From Streptomyces sp. Ncost-T10-10d (GTDB taxonomy: Bacteria; Actinomycetota; Actinomycetes; Streptomycetales; Streptomycetaceae): DNA of 41,957 nt. Location of the stretch: the NCBI RefSeq assembly GCF_900091955.1, contig NZ_FMDF01000015.1:1-41957 (forward strand), in the 5' to 3' direction. The translations under genes and the position numbers were made by a program. The notes beneath the pieces were generated by a model. The model was not told the DNA's origin and made no database searches. It worked only from the letters and a program-made list of their open reading frames with translations. Below, piece by piece: positions 26,827-35,405 of this stretch (the stretch's first letter is position 1; each line of letters begins with the position of its first letter).

Positions 26827-27809
26827 ACGTAGTCCTCCAGCCGGGCCACGGCGTATCCCTTGTCCGTGATGGTCTTCATGACCGCCCGCACCAGGTCGGC
26901 CATGCTGCCGCCCCAGTCCTTCCGGCCCCGGAAGTGCGTGAGGATGATGTCGCCGGGGTGCAGGTCCTGGTCCGCCTCGCGCCACTCCATGTGGTCCGGG
27001 AACGCCTCTGCGTTCCAGAGCGGTACGGCCTTGATGCCGCAGGACTTCGCGATGCGGAGTGTGTCCCCGTTGTAGTTGCCGTACGGCGGGCGGAAGAGGG
27101 TGGGCCGCTGCCCGTACTGCTTCTCGATGATGGCCTGCTGGTCGCAGATCTCGCTCTTCTGCTCGCTGTACGGGAGTCCGGGCAGGTAGGGGTGGTTGAG
27201 CGTGTGGTTGTTGAGGCCGACACCCAGCCGCTGCATCTCCATGAAGTACCCGTAGCTGTCGCGCACCAGGTAGTCGCTGAGGAACGCGCTGTACGGGATG
27301 TCCAGCTCGTCCATCATCTGCAGCAGTTCGGGGTCCTTCTCGCCACCGTCGTCCATCGTCAGGAAGACGACCCGGTCCTTGGTCGGGACGGTGGTGAAGA
27401 CCGGCGGCAGCGAGTCGTCGCCGCCGTTGACCTCGAACCCCTCGCGCGTGGTGATGTGCGGCTTCACGGCGGGCGGCGGGGGTGCGATCAGCGGTGGCCT
27501 GTCCAGCCCCCACTTCTTGGCGAGGGCCGCCCGTACGGCCGCGCTGAACCTCGCGTTCTCACGGAGCCCGGCGGGTGCGCCGCCCTGGCCGGCAAGCTGT
27601 CCGGGAATCACCCCCGGTCCGGGAGCGCCCGGCGGTCCGGCGGCGGGTCGGGCCCGGTGCTCGTCGCCGGACCGGCCGCCGGTCCCGGAGGCGCAGCCGG
27701 AGCAGACCGCGGCGACCAGGAGTGCGGCCAGGACCGCGCAGGCCTGCCGATGCCTGCCGGAGCCCCGCCCGCCCCCCGGTCCGGGCACACCCGATCCGCT
27801 CCTTTTCAT
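26823..27809 (-). CDS. Exported polysaccharide deacetylase (NodB domain)
   Basis: 328 residues from ATG 27809, with AAAAGGA upstream. The N-terminus has a basic stretch and hydrophobic segment (CAVLAALLVAAVCSGCAS) suggesting a lipoprotein. The NodB domain has the metal-binding set: TMDDGG (two Asp) and HTLNH (HxxxH), plus RPPYGNYNGD and the late His in ILTHFRG. It probably removes acetyl groups from cell-surface glycan (peptidoglycan GlcNAc/MurNAc or a chitin-type polymer). It is followed by a coupled small lipoprotein gene. Confidence 0.9.
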   Translation of the reverse strand: MKRSGSGVPGPGGGRGSGRHRQACAVLAALLVAAVCSGCASGTGGRSGDEHRARPAAGPPGAPGPGVIPGQLAGQGGAPAGLRENARFSAAVRAALAKKWGLDRPPLIAPPPPAVKPHITTREGFEVNGGDDSLPPVFTTVPTKDRVVFLTMDDGGEKDPELLQMMDELDIPYSAFLSDYLVRDSYGYFMEMQRLGVGLNNHTLNHPYLPGLPYSEQKSEICDQQAIIEKQYGQRPTLFRPPYGNYNGDTLRIAKSCGIKAVPLWNAEAFPDHMEWREADQDLHPGDIILTHFRGRKDWGGSMADLVRAVMKTITDKGYAVARLEDYV

Positions 27810-27925
27810 GGTTAATTTTTCCTTTTGTCGTACAAGTTGCATGGCGTCGCATCCTGCCAGCACGTGAGGGGGAGCCCCGGCCCGACACCGCCACCGGGCC
27901 CGCCGGTCAACCCGGCTGGCTCACA

Positions 27926-29191
27926 ATGGGGCGCGTGAACGCCTTCGCCCCGAACGACCCGTCCGACGCCGACGACAGGTCCGACACCCCCGATCCGTCC
28001 GACCCCCTCGCCGCTTTCATGGCCCTGCGCACCCCCGAGGGCGCGGCGCTCCTGGACGGGCTGCGGTCGTACGACCCCGCCCAGGAGCTCGCCACCGCCA
28101 CCCGACTGCGCCGCACCCACCCGGCCTCGCTGGTCTCGGCGGCGCTGGGACAGGCGCGGCTGCGGCAGCGGGCGGTGGCGAAATTCGGTGCCGAGGACGC
28201 GTACCGGATGTTCTTCACACCGAACGGTGTCGAGCAGGCGACGCGTACGTCGGTGGCCACCCATCGCGCACAGCGGTTCGTGGCGGCGGGCGGGGTGCGG
28301 AGCGTCGCCGATCTCTGCTGCGGGATCGGCGGCGACGCGATCGCGCTCGCCCGGGCGGGCATCTCCGTCCTCGCAGTGGACCGCGACCCGCTGACCGCCG
28401 AGGTGGCCCGCGCCAACGCCGCCGCGCTCGGCCTGGACGGTCTGATCGAGGTGCGGTGCGCCGATGTCACCGGGATCGACACCTCGCCTTACGACGCGGT
28501 CTTCGTCGACCCCGCCCGGCGCGGCGGCAGAGGCAGGATCTTCGACCCCGAGTCGTACTCACCGCCGCTCTCCTGGGCGACCGGCGCCGCGCTCGACGCG
28601 CCCCGTGCCGCGCTGAAGATCGCCCCCGGCATCCCGCACGAGGCGATCCCGGCGCAGGCGGAGGCCGAGTGGATCTCGGACGGCGGTGATGTGAAGGAGG
28701 CGGTGCTCTGGTTCGGCGAGGGTTTCGCGGCCGGTTCCTACCGCGCCACCGTGCTTCCCGCCGGCGCCACCCTGTGGTCCGGCGCCCCGCTGCCCGCCCC
28801 ACCCGTCGGCCCGGTCGGCCGCTACCTGTACGAGCCGGACGGCGCCGTCATCCGCGCCCATCTGGTCGCCGACATCGTGGCGCGGTGCGACGGCCGACTG
28901 GTCGACGAGACCATCGCGTACGTCACGAGCGACCAGCTGTACGACTCCCCGTACACCGCCGGGTACGAGATCACCGACCGGCTGCCGTTCAACATGAAGA
29001 AGCTCAAGGCCCTGCTGCGGGAGCGGAAGGTCGGCGTCCTGACGGTGAAGAAGCGCGGCTCGGCCGTCGAGCCGGAGGAACTGCGCCGCAGGATGAAGCT
29101 CCAGGGGCCGAACGCCGCGACGGTCTTCCTCACCCGGGTGGCCGGAGCCCCGACGATGCTGATCGGCCACCCGCTGGCCGGACCCGCCTGA
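27926..29191 (+). CDS. Class I SAM-dependent methyltransferase with THUMP-like C-terminal domain
   Basis: 421 residues from ATG 27926; GTG 27935 (VNAFAP) is an equally good start and could be read from a leaderless mRNA. A helical N-terminal region is followed by a SAM-binding fold (VADLCCGIGGDAIALARAG and VLAVDRDPLTAEVARANA) and the acidic/proline motif FVDPARRGG. The C-terminal part (about 320-421) resembles the THUMP-like domain of actinobacterial methyltransferase proteins (YVTSDQLYDSPYTAGYEI; GVLTVKKRGSAVEPEELRRR). It probably modifies RNA. It ends 15 bp from a convergent small gene. Confidence 0.85.
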   Translation: MGRVNAFAPNDPSDADDRSDTPDPSDPLAAFMALRTPEGAALLDGLRSYDPAQELATATRLRRTHPASLVSAALGQARLRQRAVAKFGAEDAYRMFFTPNGVEQATRTSVATHRAQRFVAAGGVRSVADLCCGIGGDAIALARAGISVLAVDRDPLTAEVARANAAALGLDGLIEVRCADVTGIDTSPYDAVFVDPARRGGRGRIFDPESYSPPLSWATGAALDAPRAALKIAPGIPHEAIPAQAEAEWISDGGDVKEAVLWFGEGFAAGSYRATVLPAGATLWSGAPLPAPPVGPVGRYLYEPDGAVIRAHLVADIVARCDGRLVDETIAYVTSDQLYDSPYTAGYEITDRLPFNMKKLKALLRERKVGVLTVKKRGSAVEPEELRRRMKLQGPNAATVFLTRVAGAPTMLIGHPLAGPA

Positions 29192-29206
29192 CCGGCGGAG
29201 CGGCCA

Positions 29207-29572
29207 TCAGGCCAGGTCGGTCAGGTCGTCGGCGTACACCTGCGAGAGCGGCTGAGGACCCACGTACTGCTGGCAGTTGCACTGCCCCGACTCGAAGCGG
29301 ACCGGCTTCTTGGACTCGTCCCAGGCGGTCGGTACCTCGACCCGCTCATGGCACTTGCCCTGCTTGTCGTGCTTGGCGAGATGGTGCGTGCAGCCACAGA
29401 CCGGCTCCGGCGGCCTGTGGGCCGCTTCGACGGCCAGCCGCTCCTGCTTGGCCGCCTCCAGCAGCTCCAGCTTGCGGGTGTGCCGGTTGCGCAGCGTGGT
29501 ACGGACGTTGTCGACGGCCCACCCGAAGCCGCCCGTCCAGAAGATGATGAGCACCCACCAATACCACTCCAT
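29207..29572 (-). CDS. Small membrane-anchored protein with CxC/His metal-binding-like motifs
   Basis: 121 residues, ATG 29572 with GGAGGAGTGTCAC upstream. One N-terminal membrane helix (YWWVLIIFWTGGFGWAV) is followed by a charged helix likely to be coiled (RNRHTRKLELLEAAKQERLAVEAA, described in part). A cytoplasmic domain then carries CGCTHHLAKHDKQGKCH and CNCQQYVGP. The repeated CxC pairs with flanking His suggest a zinc or Fe-S site of the CGCGHxxxxH type. No known family could be named with certainty. Confidence 0.8.
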   Translation of the reverse strand: MEWYWWVLIIFWTGGFGWAVDNVRTTLRNRHTRKLELLEAAKQERLAVEAAHRPPEPVCGCTHHLAKHDKQGKCHERVEVPTAWDESKKPVRFESGQCNCQQYVGPQPLSQVYADDLTDLA

Positions 29573-29625
29573 GTGACACTCCTCCCCCTGCGTGACTCAT
29601 GTATCCGGTCAGGATAGGTCCGGGG

Positions 29626-30291
29626 TCAACGGTGCGCCCCGCCCCCGACGGAGAACAGCGGCTCCGGAGCGGGCGCCCCGATCAGTACCCGCAGCACCCA
29701 ACGGCGGTGGGCGAACGCCTTGGTGATGCCGATCAGTCCGACGATCCAGCCGGTCATCCCGAGTCCCATGGTCAGGGCGACCAGGCCGTAGGCCCCCCGG
29801 CCCGCTTCGACGGTCGCCGGGACGGCGAAGCATGCGTACAGCCCGAGTGCGCACAGCGCGAAGGACATCAGCAGCCAGACCAGACTGACGCCCGGCATCC
29901 GCAACCGCGCATCGCGTGCCGGATCGCGGTCCAACCCGCCCCAGGCGGCGAGCAGTCGGCGGATGCGGCGGTCGCGGCGCAGACCGACGACGACGAGGAT
30001 GATCGCGGGCACCATGCAGAAGGCACCCATGCCGACGAGAATCACACCGAGCACGATGCTGAAGACGTCGTACGACTGCTCGAACGTGACGATCGCCGAG
30101 CCCACCAGCGACCAGCCCACCGCACAGAGCGCTCCCCACAGCCACAGCATCGCGAGCCGCCCTGGTGAGACATGCATCTTCACCAACTCCCCGAGCACCA
30201 CGGCCCGGTCGGCGAGCAGCGCCTCACGGTCGGGCCAGGCACGTATCTCCACGGGCGGTGGGGGCGGCGGAAGTTGTGCAGGGCTGACCAT
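29626..30291 (-). CDS. Integral membrane protein of unknown function
   Basis: 221 residues from ATG 30291. The proline-rich N-terminus (AQLPPPPPPVEI) precedes a soluble helix (REALLADRAVVLGELVKM) and four hydrophobic segments in two pairs (LWGALCAVGWSLVGSAIV, FSIVLGVILVGMGAFCMVP, WLLMSFALCALGLYACFAVP, LVALTMGLGMTGWIVGLIGI). No catalytic motif is visible. It is divergent from the methyltransferase gene at 30393. Confidence 0.75.
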   Translation of the reverse strand: MVSPAQLPPPPPPVEIRAWPDREALLADRAVVLGELVKMHVSPGRLAMLWLWGALCAVGWSLVGSAIVTFEQSYDVFSIVLGVILVGMGAFCMVPAIILVVVGLRRDRRIRRLLAAWGGLDRDPARDARLRMPGVSLVWLLMSFALCALGLYACFAVPATVEAGRGAYGLVALTMGLGMTGWIVGLIGITKAFAHRRWVLRVLIGAPAPEPLFSVGGGAHR

Positions 30292-30392
30292 GGCCCCGAC
30301 CCTATCGACCGGGCCCCCACTCCCTGCGAGGGGGCACAGTGCGTCGGGGCCGCCGCAGTGCCATGCTGGGAAGGGACACACGGAGGTTCGCG

Positions 30393-31013
30393 ATGGGGTT
30401 CTATGTCGAGCGGATCGTGCCCCGGATCGCCGATGCCGTCGGCGGAATGAAGTCGGCCGAGCCGCTGCGGCGCCGGGTCTGCGAAGGCCTGTACGGCGAG
30501 ATCATCGAGATCGGGTTCGGTTCCGGGCACAACGTTCCGTTCTATCCGGATGCCGTCACCGACGTGGCCGCGGTCGAGCCGTCCGATCTCGGCTGGAAGC
30601 TGGCCCGTGACCGTATCGACGCGGGGCACGCCCCGGTACGGCGCGCCTGTCTGGACAGCCGGTATCTGCCGTTCGAGGACAACACCTTCGACGGCGCCCT
30701 GTCCACGTGGACGCTGTGCACCATCCCCGACGCCGATGCGGCGCTGCGCGAGGTGCGGCGGGTTCTCAAGCCCGGCGCAACCCTGCACTTCCTGGAGCAC
30801 GGGCTGGCGCCGGAGGAGGACGAGAACGTACGCCGCTGGCAGCGCCGCCTCGATCCGCTGGAGCGGCGGCTCTTCGCCGGGTGCCGTCTGACCCGGCCGG
30901 TCGCCGAGATGCTGACGGCCGCGGGGTTCACGATCGTCGACCTGGACGTGTTCTACGAGAAGGGCGCGCCGAGGCCGATGGGTGCCGACTCGATGGGCGT
31001 CGCCGCGCCCTGA
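30393..31013 (+). CDS. Class I SAM-dependent methyltransferase (UbiE/Methyltransf_11 type)
   Basis: 206 residues, ATG 30393 after GGAGG. The SAM-binding motif I reads IIEIGFGSGHNVPFYP, acidic loop VAAVEPSD, and motif IV region NTFDGALSTWTLCTIPDADAALREVRRVL. The C-terminal half is typical of small-molecule methyltransferases (FLEHGLAPEEDENVRRWQ). The substrate is unknown. It converges with the VOC gene 24 bp away. Confidence 0.88.
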   Translation: MGFYVERIVPRIADAVGGMKSAEPLRRRVCEGLYGEIIEIGFGSGHNVPFYPDAVTDVAAVEPSDLGWKLARDRIDAGHAPVRRACLDSRYLPFEDNTFDGALSTWTLCTIPDADAALREVRRVLKPGATLHFLEHGLAPEEDENVRRWQRRLDPLERRLFAGCRLTRPVAEMLTAAGFTIVDLDVFYEKGAPRPMGADSMGVAAP

Positions 31014-31037
31014 GGGGGCCGGTTCCGGGTGCGGGGT

Positions 31038-31502
31038 TCAGGCGTTGCGCAGCGCCTCGATGTCCAGCTTCCTCATGCCGAGCATCGCCTTCATCGCCCG
31101 CTCGGCCTTCGCCGGGTCCGGGTCGGACAGCGCCTCGCTCAGCCCCTGCGGAACGAGTTGCCAGGACAGGCCGTACCTGTCCTTGAGCCAGCCGCACTGC
31201 CCCTCTTCGCCGCCTTCGGTGAGCCTGGACCACAGGGTGTCCACCTCTTCCTGCGACGCACAGTCCACGGACAGCGAGATCGCCTCGGTGAAGGGGAACT
31301 GCGGGCCGCCGTTGAGCGCGATGTACTCCTGGCCGGCCAGCCGGAAGTCGACGGTCATGACCTTGCCCGTCTCGCCCGGCGCCGCCTCGTTGTAGTACGT
31401 CGTGTCCAGCACCTTCGAGTCGCCGCCGAAGATGGAGATGTAGTGATGCACGGCCTCCTCGGCCTGGTTGTCGAACCACAGGAAGGTCTTGATCTTCTGC
31501 AT
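31038..31502 (-). CDS. VOC superfamily protein, PhnB-like
   Basis: 154 residues, ATG 31502 with AGGAG upstream. The vicinal-oxygen-chelate fold is recognisable from IKTFLWFDNQAEEAVHHYIS, YIALNGGPQFPFTEAIS and GWLKDRYGLSWQLVP, the pattern of PhnB-like proteins. It lies 79 bp downstream of the ECF42-type sigma gene on the same strand, so it is probably part of the same regulon. No specific substrate can be assigned. Confidence 0.88.
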   Translation of the reverse strand: MQKIKTFLWFDNQAEEAVHHYISIFGGDSKVLDTTYYNEAAPGETGKVMTVDFRLAGQEYIALNGGPQFPFTEAISLSVDCASQEEVDTLWSRLTEGGEEGQCGWLKDRYGLSWQLVPQGLSEALSDPDPAKAERAMKAMLGMRKLDIEALRNA

Positions 31503-31581
31503 GGTCTGCTCCTGTCGGGTGGCGCGGAGTCGGATGGTGCCGAAGCCTGTACGGGGGGTGGACCGGTCCGGCGCCCGGAAC

Positions 31582-32853
31582 TCATCGGTCGGCGCGGCCC
31601 TGAAGTGCGGCACGGTCCAGGAGCATCGCGCGTTCCCGTTCGTTCCGGGTCAGTCCGGCCGCCCGTACGAACTCCGCCCGCGCCTCGTCCGTACGGCCCG
31701 TCCTGGCCAGCAGATCGCCGCGGACGCTGGGCAGCAGGTGGTAGTCCTTGAGCGCCGGGTCGTCGGCCAGCGCGTCGACCAGGGCGAGGCCGGCCGCCGG
31801 GCCCTGCGCCATCGAGACCGCCACGGCCCGGTTGAGCTCGACGACCGGGGACGGTGCGATCACGGCCAGGCGGTCGTAGAGGGCGGCGATGGTCGTCCAG
31901 TCCGTGTCCTCGTACGTCACCGCCCGGGCGTGGCACGCGGCGATCGCGGCCTGCAGGGCGTACGGGCCGAGACCGGCGCCCTCCTCCGTCGCGGCCACGG
32001 CCCGCTCCAGGGCCGCGACACCGCGCCGGATCAGCAGGTGGTCCCAGCGGGCCCGGTTCTGGTCGGCGAGCAGCACCGGCGCGCCGTCCGGCCCGGTCCT
32101 GGCGGCGGTGCGCGAGGCCTGGAGTTCCAGCAGCGCGACCAGGCCGTGGACCTCGGGCTCCCGCTCCATCAGGCCCGCGAGCACCCGGGCCAGCCGCAGC
32201 GCGTCCTCGCACAGCGCCGGGCGCAGCCAGTCGTCGCCTGCGGTCGCCGCATACCCCTCGTTGAAGATCAGGTAGATGACTTCGAGGACGGAATCGAGGC
32301 GGGCGGCGCGCTCGGTTCCGTGGGGCACCTCGAAGGGGACGCCCTCCCGGCCCAGGGTCCGTTTCGCCCGGACGATGCGCTGGGCGACGGTCGGTTCGGG
32401 CGCCAGGAACGCGCGGGCGATCTCATCGGTGGTGAGCCCGCCGAGCAGCCGCAGGGTGAGGGCGATCCGGGCCGCGGTGGAGAGCACCGGATGGCAGGCG
32501 GTGAAGATCAGCCGGAGCAGGTCGTCGTCGATGTCGTCCGCTTCGGCGGGTTCGGGCGGTGGCACGTCCTCCAGGGCCCGCCCGACCTCGGCCAGCTTGC
32601 GCGCGTACGTCTCCTTGCGGCGTACGAGATCGATCGCGCGGTGTCTGGCGGTGGCCATGAGCCAGGCGCCCGGCCGGTCCGGGACACCTGACTCCGGCCA
32701 CTGTTCCAGCGCGGCCACCAGGGCGTCCTGCGCGAGTTCCTCGGCGATGCCCACGTCCCGCACGATGCGGGTGACACCTGCGATGATCCGCGCGGACTCG
32801 ATCCTGAAGACCGCTTCGACCGTCGTCCTCGCGCTTGCTGCCGTCACGGTCAC
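31582..32853 (-). CDS. ECF42-type RNA polymerase sigma factor with C-terminal TPR-like extension
   Basis: 423 residues from GTG 32853, about twice the length of a simple ECF factor. Residues 1-180 hold sigma region 2 (DVGIAEELAQDALVAALEQW, GAWLMATARHRAIDLVRR) and region 4 (LTLRLLGGLTTDEIARAF, PTVAQRIVRAKRTL). The remaining 240 residues are helical repeats (HGLVALLELQASR, ALQAAIAACHARA, VELNRAVAVSMAQGPAAGLAL, RGDLLARTGRTDEARAEFVRA). This architecture with an adjacent YCII/DGPF gene defines group ECF42. In such factors the extension is thought to replace an anti-sigma factor; no anti-sigma gene is present here. Confidence 0.92.
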   Translation of the reverse strand: MTVTAASARTTVEAVFRIESARIIAGVTRIVRDVGIAEELAQDALVAALEQWPESGVPDRPGAWLMATARHRAIDLVRRKETYARKLAEVGRALEDVPPPEPAEADDIDDDLLRLIFTACHPVLSTAARIALTLRLLGGLTTDEIARAFLAPEPTVAQRIVRAKRTLGREGVPFEVPHGTERAARLDSVLEVIYLIFNEGYAATAGDDWLRPALCEDALRLARVLAGLMEREPEVHGLVALLELQASRTAARTGPDGAPVLLADQNRARWDHLLIRRGVAALERAVAATEEGAGLGPYALQAAIAACHARAVTYEDTDWTTIAALYDRLAVIAPSPVVELNRAVAVSMAQGPAAGLALVDALADDPALKDYHLLPSVRGDLLARTGRTDEARAEFVRAAGLTRNERERAMLLDRAALQGRADR

Positions 32854-32894
32854 TCATCAGAACAGCCGTGCCGGGAAGCGGCAAGCGCGACCGG

Positions 32895-33260
32895 TCAGAG
32901 GCCCGTGGCCTCGTCGATCTGGCGGACCTCGGAGGTGACGGTCCAGTTCGCCGGGTGGATCTGCAGGAACCGCTTGGTCCATTCCAGGGCCTCGGCCTTG
33001 TCCTTGGCCTGGAGGATGGCGTAGCCGCCGACGACCTCCTTGGTCTCGGTGAAGGGACCGTCGGTGCAGCTGAGCTTGCCACCGGACCAGGTGATCCTCG
33101 TGCCCTGGGCGGTCGGGGTGAGCCCGGCCGTCTCCAGCATGACCCCGGCCTTGGTGATCTCCTCGAACAGGGCGCCCATGCGCTTCTCGAACTCGGGGCC
33201 CGGGTTCTCGGAGGGAAGGTTCTGCTCATCGATGCGGATCAGCGACATGAAGCGGGGCAT
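32895..33260 (-). CDS. YCII-family (DGPF domain) protein, ECF42 target
   Basis: 121 residues, ATG 33260 with GAGGAG upstream. The signature TDGPFTETKEVVGGYAILQ is complete, preceded by ITWSGGKLS. DGPF proteins accompany ECF42 sigma factors and are their main known targets; their biochemical role is undetermined. It lies 41 bp upstream of the sigma gene, and the two are probably an operon read from the promoter at 33312-33338. Confidence 0.93.
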   Translation of the reverse strand: MPRFMSLIRIDEQNLPSENPGPEFEKRMGALFEEITKAGVMLETAGLTPTAQGTRITWSGGKLSCTDGPFTETKEVVGGYAILQAKDKAEALEWTKRFLQIHPANWTVTSEVRQIDEATGL

Positions 33261-33524
33261 GGTGACTCCTCGGTCCGAAGGGCGGGGTCCTTCCCCGCCT
33301 CTCACCCTTGCGTCGAACGGGAGACGGCCGGATCGACAGCTCCACCCGAATTCTTCTGAGAATCTTCCGGAGCGGCCACCGGGGCGGCCACCGGAGCGGT
33401 CCGTTCCGGTGCCGGGAGCAGCACCGCGGCCGCCTTCCCGCGCCCCGAACTGCCCGAGGACCCGCGCGAGCGGCTGCTCGCGGTGGCGGTGCACATGCAC
33501 GGCACGCGATCACCGAGGGGCTGA
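33261..33524. other. Intergenic region with promoter and possible gene remnant
   Basis: The half next to the DGPF gene holds its promoter. Bases 33357-33524 read on the forward strand as an open, startless frame with gene-like composition ending PELPEDPRERLLAVAVHMHG and a TGA at 33522-33524. It may be the tail of a lost gene. GC-rich GGCCACCGG repeats occur at 33375-33395. Confidence 0.4.
33312..33338 (-). promoter_or_regulatory. ECF42-type promoter of the DGPF-sigma operon
   Basis: On the reverse strand TGTCGA (33338-33333) is followed after 17 bases by CGAC (33315-33312). This fits the published ECF42 pattern of a TGTCGA -35 and a CGA(T/C)-like -10. It lies 52-78 bp upstream of the DGPF start, implying autoregulation of the module. 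Confidence 0.7.
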
Positions 33525-33809
33525 TCAGCCGAGGGACCCGACGGCCCCCAGGGACTCGAAACGCCATCGGTGCACCGGACGAGTGATCAACTCGGCGTCC
33601 GGTTCGGGGAGTTCGGGCAGCTCGTCGCCGTACGCCCCCTCCCACCAGGTGATGACCAGGACCCGGTCCTGCGGGGCGCGCAGCAGCTCGCGGCGCAGCG
33701 GCTCGCGGGCCAGCTCGGCCGACCGGGCGCGCGCCCACTCCAGAAGTTCGGAGCCCCTGCCGTCGGCGGCGCGGGCCTCCCACATCAGCGCAACGGTCGT
33801 ACCGCTCAT
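33525..33809 (-). CDS. Small protein of unknown function coupled to tsaD
   Basis: 94 residues. Its ATG overlaps the tsaD stop as ATGA, so translation is coupled. The sequence [27 protein letters not shown] and [22 protein letters not shown] suggests a small dimeric alpha-beta barrel fold like antibiotic-biosynthesis monooxygenase (ABM) relatives. That assignment is tentative. It is the last gene of the tsaB-rimI-tsaD run. Confidence 0.78.
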   Translation of the reverse strand: MSGTTVALMWEARAADGRGSELLEWARARSAELAREPLRRELLRAPQDRVLVITWWEGAYGDELPELPEPDAELITRPVHRWRFESLGAVGSLG

Positions 33810-34906
33810 GAGTAGAGGTTGTCCTTGCTGATCTCGTGCACATGGTCGTGGTCGTGCGCATGGGCACCGGGGACATGGGTGTCGGTCACCGGCAGCGAGG
33901 AGTCCGCGGACAGCTCCAGATCCGACGCCGGCCTGCCCCGGGCCACCATCTCCGCTCCCAGCGCCGCGACCATCGCCCCGTTGTCCGTGCACAGCCCCGG
34001 CCGCGGCACCCGCAGCCGGATGCCGGCCCGCTCGCACCGTTCCTCGGCCAGCGCCCGCAGCCGCGAGTTGGCCGCGACACCGCCGCCGACCATCAGGTGG
34101 TCGACGCCCTCGTCCTTGCAGGCCCGGACGGCCTTCCGGGTGAGCACATCCACCACGGCCTCCTGGAAGGACGCGGCCACGTCCCGTACCGGCACCTCTT
34201 CGCCCGCCGCCCGCTTGGCCTCGATCCAGCGGGCCACCGAGGTCTTCAGACCGGAGAAGGAGAAGTCGTACGCGGGGTCGCGCGAGCCGCTCAGACCGCG
34301 CGGGAACGCGATCGCCTTCGGGTCGCCCTCCTTCGCCAGCCGGTCGATGACCGGACCGCCGGGGAAGCCGAGGTTCAGCACCCGGGCGATCTTGTCGAAG
34401 GCCTCGCCCGCCGCGTCGTCGATGGTCGCGCCCAGCGGCCGTACGTCATTGGTGATGTCCGGCGCGAGCAGCAGCGAGGAGTGGCCGCCGCTGACCAGCA
34501 GCGCCATCGTCGGCTCGGGCAGCGGGCCGTGCTCCAGCTGGTCGACGCAAATGTGCGAGGCGAGGTGGTTGACCCCGTAGAGCGGCTTGTTCAGCGCGTA
34601 CGCGTACGCCTTCGCCGCCGAGACGCCGACGAGCAGCGCGCCCGCGAGGCCGGGCCCCGCGGTGACGGAGATGCCGTCGAGGTCGCGGGCGCTGATCCCG
34701 GCCTCCTTCAGGGCGCGCTCGATGGTGGGGACCATCGCCTCCAGGTGCGCGCGGGAGGCGATCTCGGGGACGACGCCGCCGTAGCGGGCGTGCGTGTCGA
34801 CGCTGGACGCCACGGCGTCGGCGAGCAGCGTCGTCCCGCGGACGATGCCGACGCCGGTCTCGTCGCAGGAGGTCTCGATGCCGAGTACGAGCGGTTCGTC
34901 AGCCAT
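33806..34906 (-). CDS. tsaD: tRNA N6-adenosine threonylcarbamoyltransferase TsaD
   Basis: 366 residues from ATG 34906. Family signatures: [16 protein letters not shown] at the start, the metal site HLASH ([12 protein letters not shown]), the motif [15 protein letters not shown], and [18 protein letters not shown]. It transfers the threonylcarbamoyl group from TC-AMP to A37 of ANN-decoding tRNAs together with TsaB and TsaE, forming t6A. The C-terminal 25 residues are unusually His/Asp-rich ([11 protein letters not shown]). It starts on the last base of the rimI stop codon and overlaps the following gene. Confidence 0.97.
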   Translation of the reverse strand: MADEPLVLGIETSCDETGVGIVRGTTLLADAVASSVDTHARYGGVVPEIASRAHLEAMVPTIERALKEAGISARDLDGISVTAGPGLAGALLVGVSAAKAYAYALNKPLYGVNHLASHICVDQLEHGPLPEPTMALLVSGGHSSLLLAPDITNDVRPLGATIDDAAGEAFDKIARVLNLGFPGGPVIDRLAKEGDPKAIAFPRGLSGSRDPAYDFSFSGLKTSVARWIEAKRAAGEEVPVRDVAASFQEAVVDVLTRKAVRACKDEGVDHLMVGGGVAANSRLRALAEERCERAGIRLRVPRPGLCTDNGAMVAALGAEMVARGRPASDLELSADSSLPVTDTHVPGAHAHDHDHVHEISKDNLYS

Positions 34907-35400
34907 CAGTCAGTCTCTGTCTCTTGTGCGGGCTCTTGCACCGTCAGGCGCATGACGAGTGCGTCGATGTTGCCGGGCTGGTAGTAGCCGCGGCGGAAGC
35001 CGATCGGTTCGAAGCCGAAGCGTTCGTACAGCTTCTGCGCCCGGGTGTTGTCGACGCGGACTTCCAGGAGCACCTCGGCACACTCGAAGGCCGTGGCGTG
35101 CTTCAGCAGATCGGTGAGGAGTTCGGAGCCGAGGCCGCCGCCCCAGTGGTCGCGGGTGACACCGATCGTCTGTACGTCGGCGAGGTCACCGGCCGCGGCG
35201 AGCCCGGCGTAGCCGACGATCCGGCCGGTGGCGGGGTCCTCGGCGACGACGTAGCGGCGGGTGGCCTGGGGGCCGCGGGAGTGCGCCAGCTCGGACCAGA
35301 ACATGCCGGCCGACCAGGCGTCGTCCGGAAACAGCTCGTGTTCGAGCTCCAGCACCGGATCGATGTCCCACCAGCGCATCTCACGCAGTACGGCAGTCAT
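34906..35400 (-). CDS. rimI: Ribosomal-protein S18 alanine N-acetyltransferase RimI-like (GNAT)
   Basis: 164 residues from ATG 35400; a much longer upstream frame exists but is antisense-like and lacks family features. The GNAT core is seen in [21 protein letters not shown] and the acetyl-CoA loop [17 protein letters not shown], then [21 protein letters not shown] and the RimI-typical RRGYYQP. It acetylates the N-terminus of S18 or other proteins. Its place between tsaB and tsaD is the widely conserved order. Confidence 0.93.
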   Translation of the reverse strand: MTAVLREMRWWDIDPVLELEHELFPDDAWSAGMFWSELAHSRGPQATRRYVVAEDPATGRIVGYAGLAAAGDLADVQTIGVTRDHWGGGLGSELLTDLLKHATAFECAEVLLEVRVDNTRAQKLYERFGFEPIGFRRGYYQPGNIDALVMRLTVQEPAQETETD

Positions 35401-35405
35401 GGTCG

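Noticed and set aside
27574..27925. Upstream extension of the THUMP-like methyltransferase
   Set aside because: The extension is antisense to the signal region of the deacetylase. The methyltransferase family start fits ATG 27926 or GTG 27935.
33308..33586. A 92-codon forward frame between the DGPF gene and the small gene after tsaD
   Set aside because: It is Arg/His/Gly-rich with no start signal and overlaps the DGPF promoter; it is a composition artefact.
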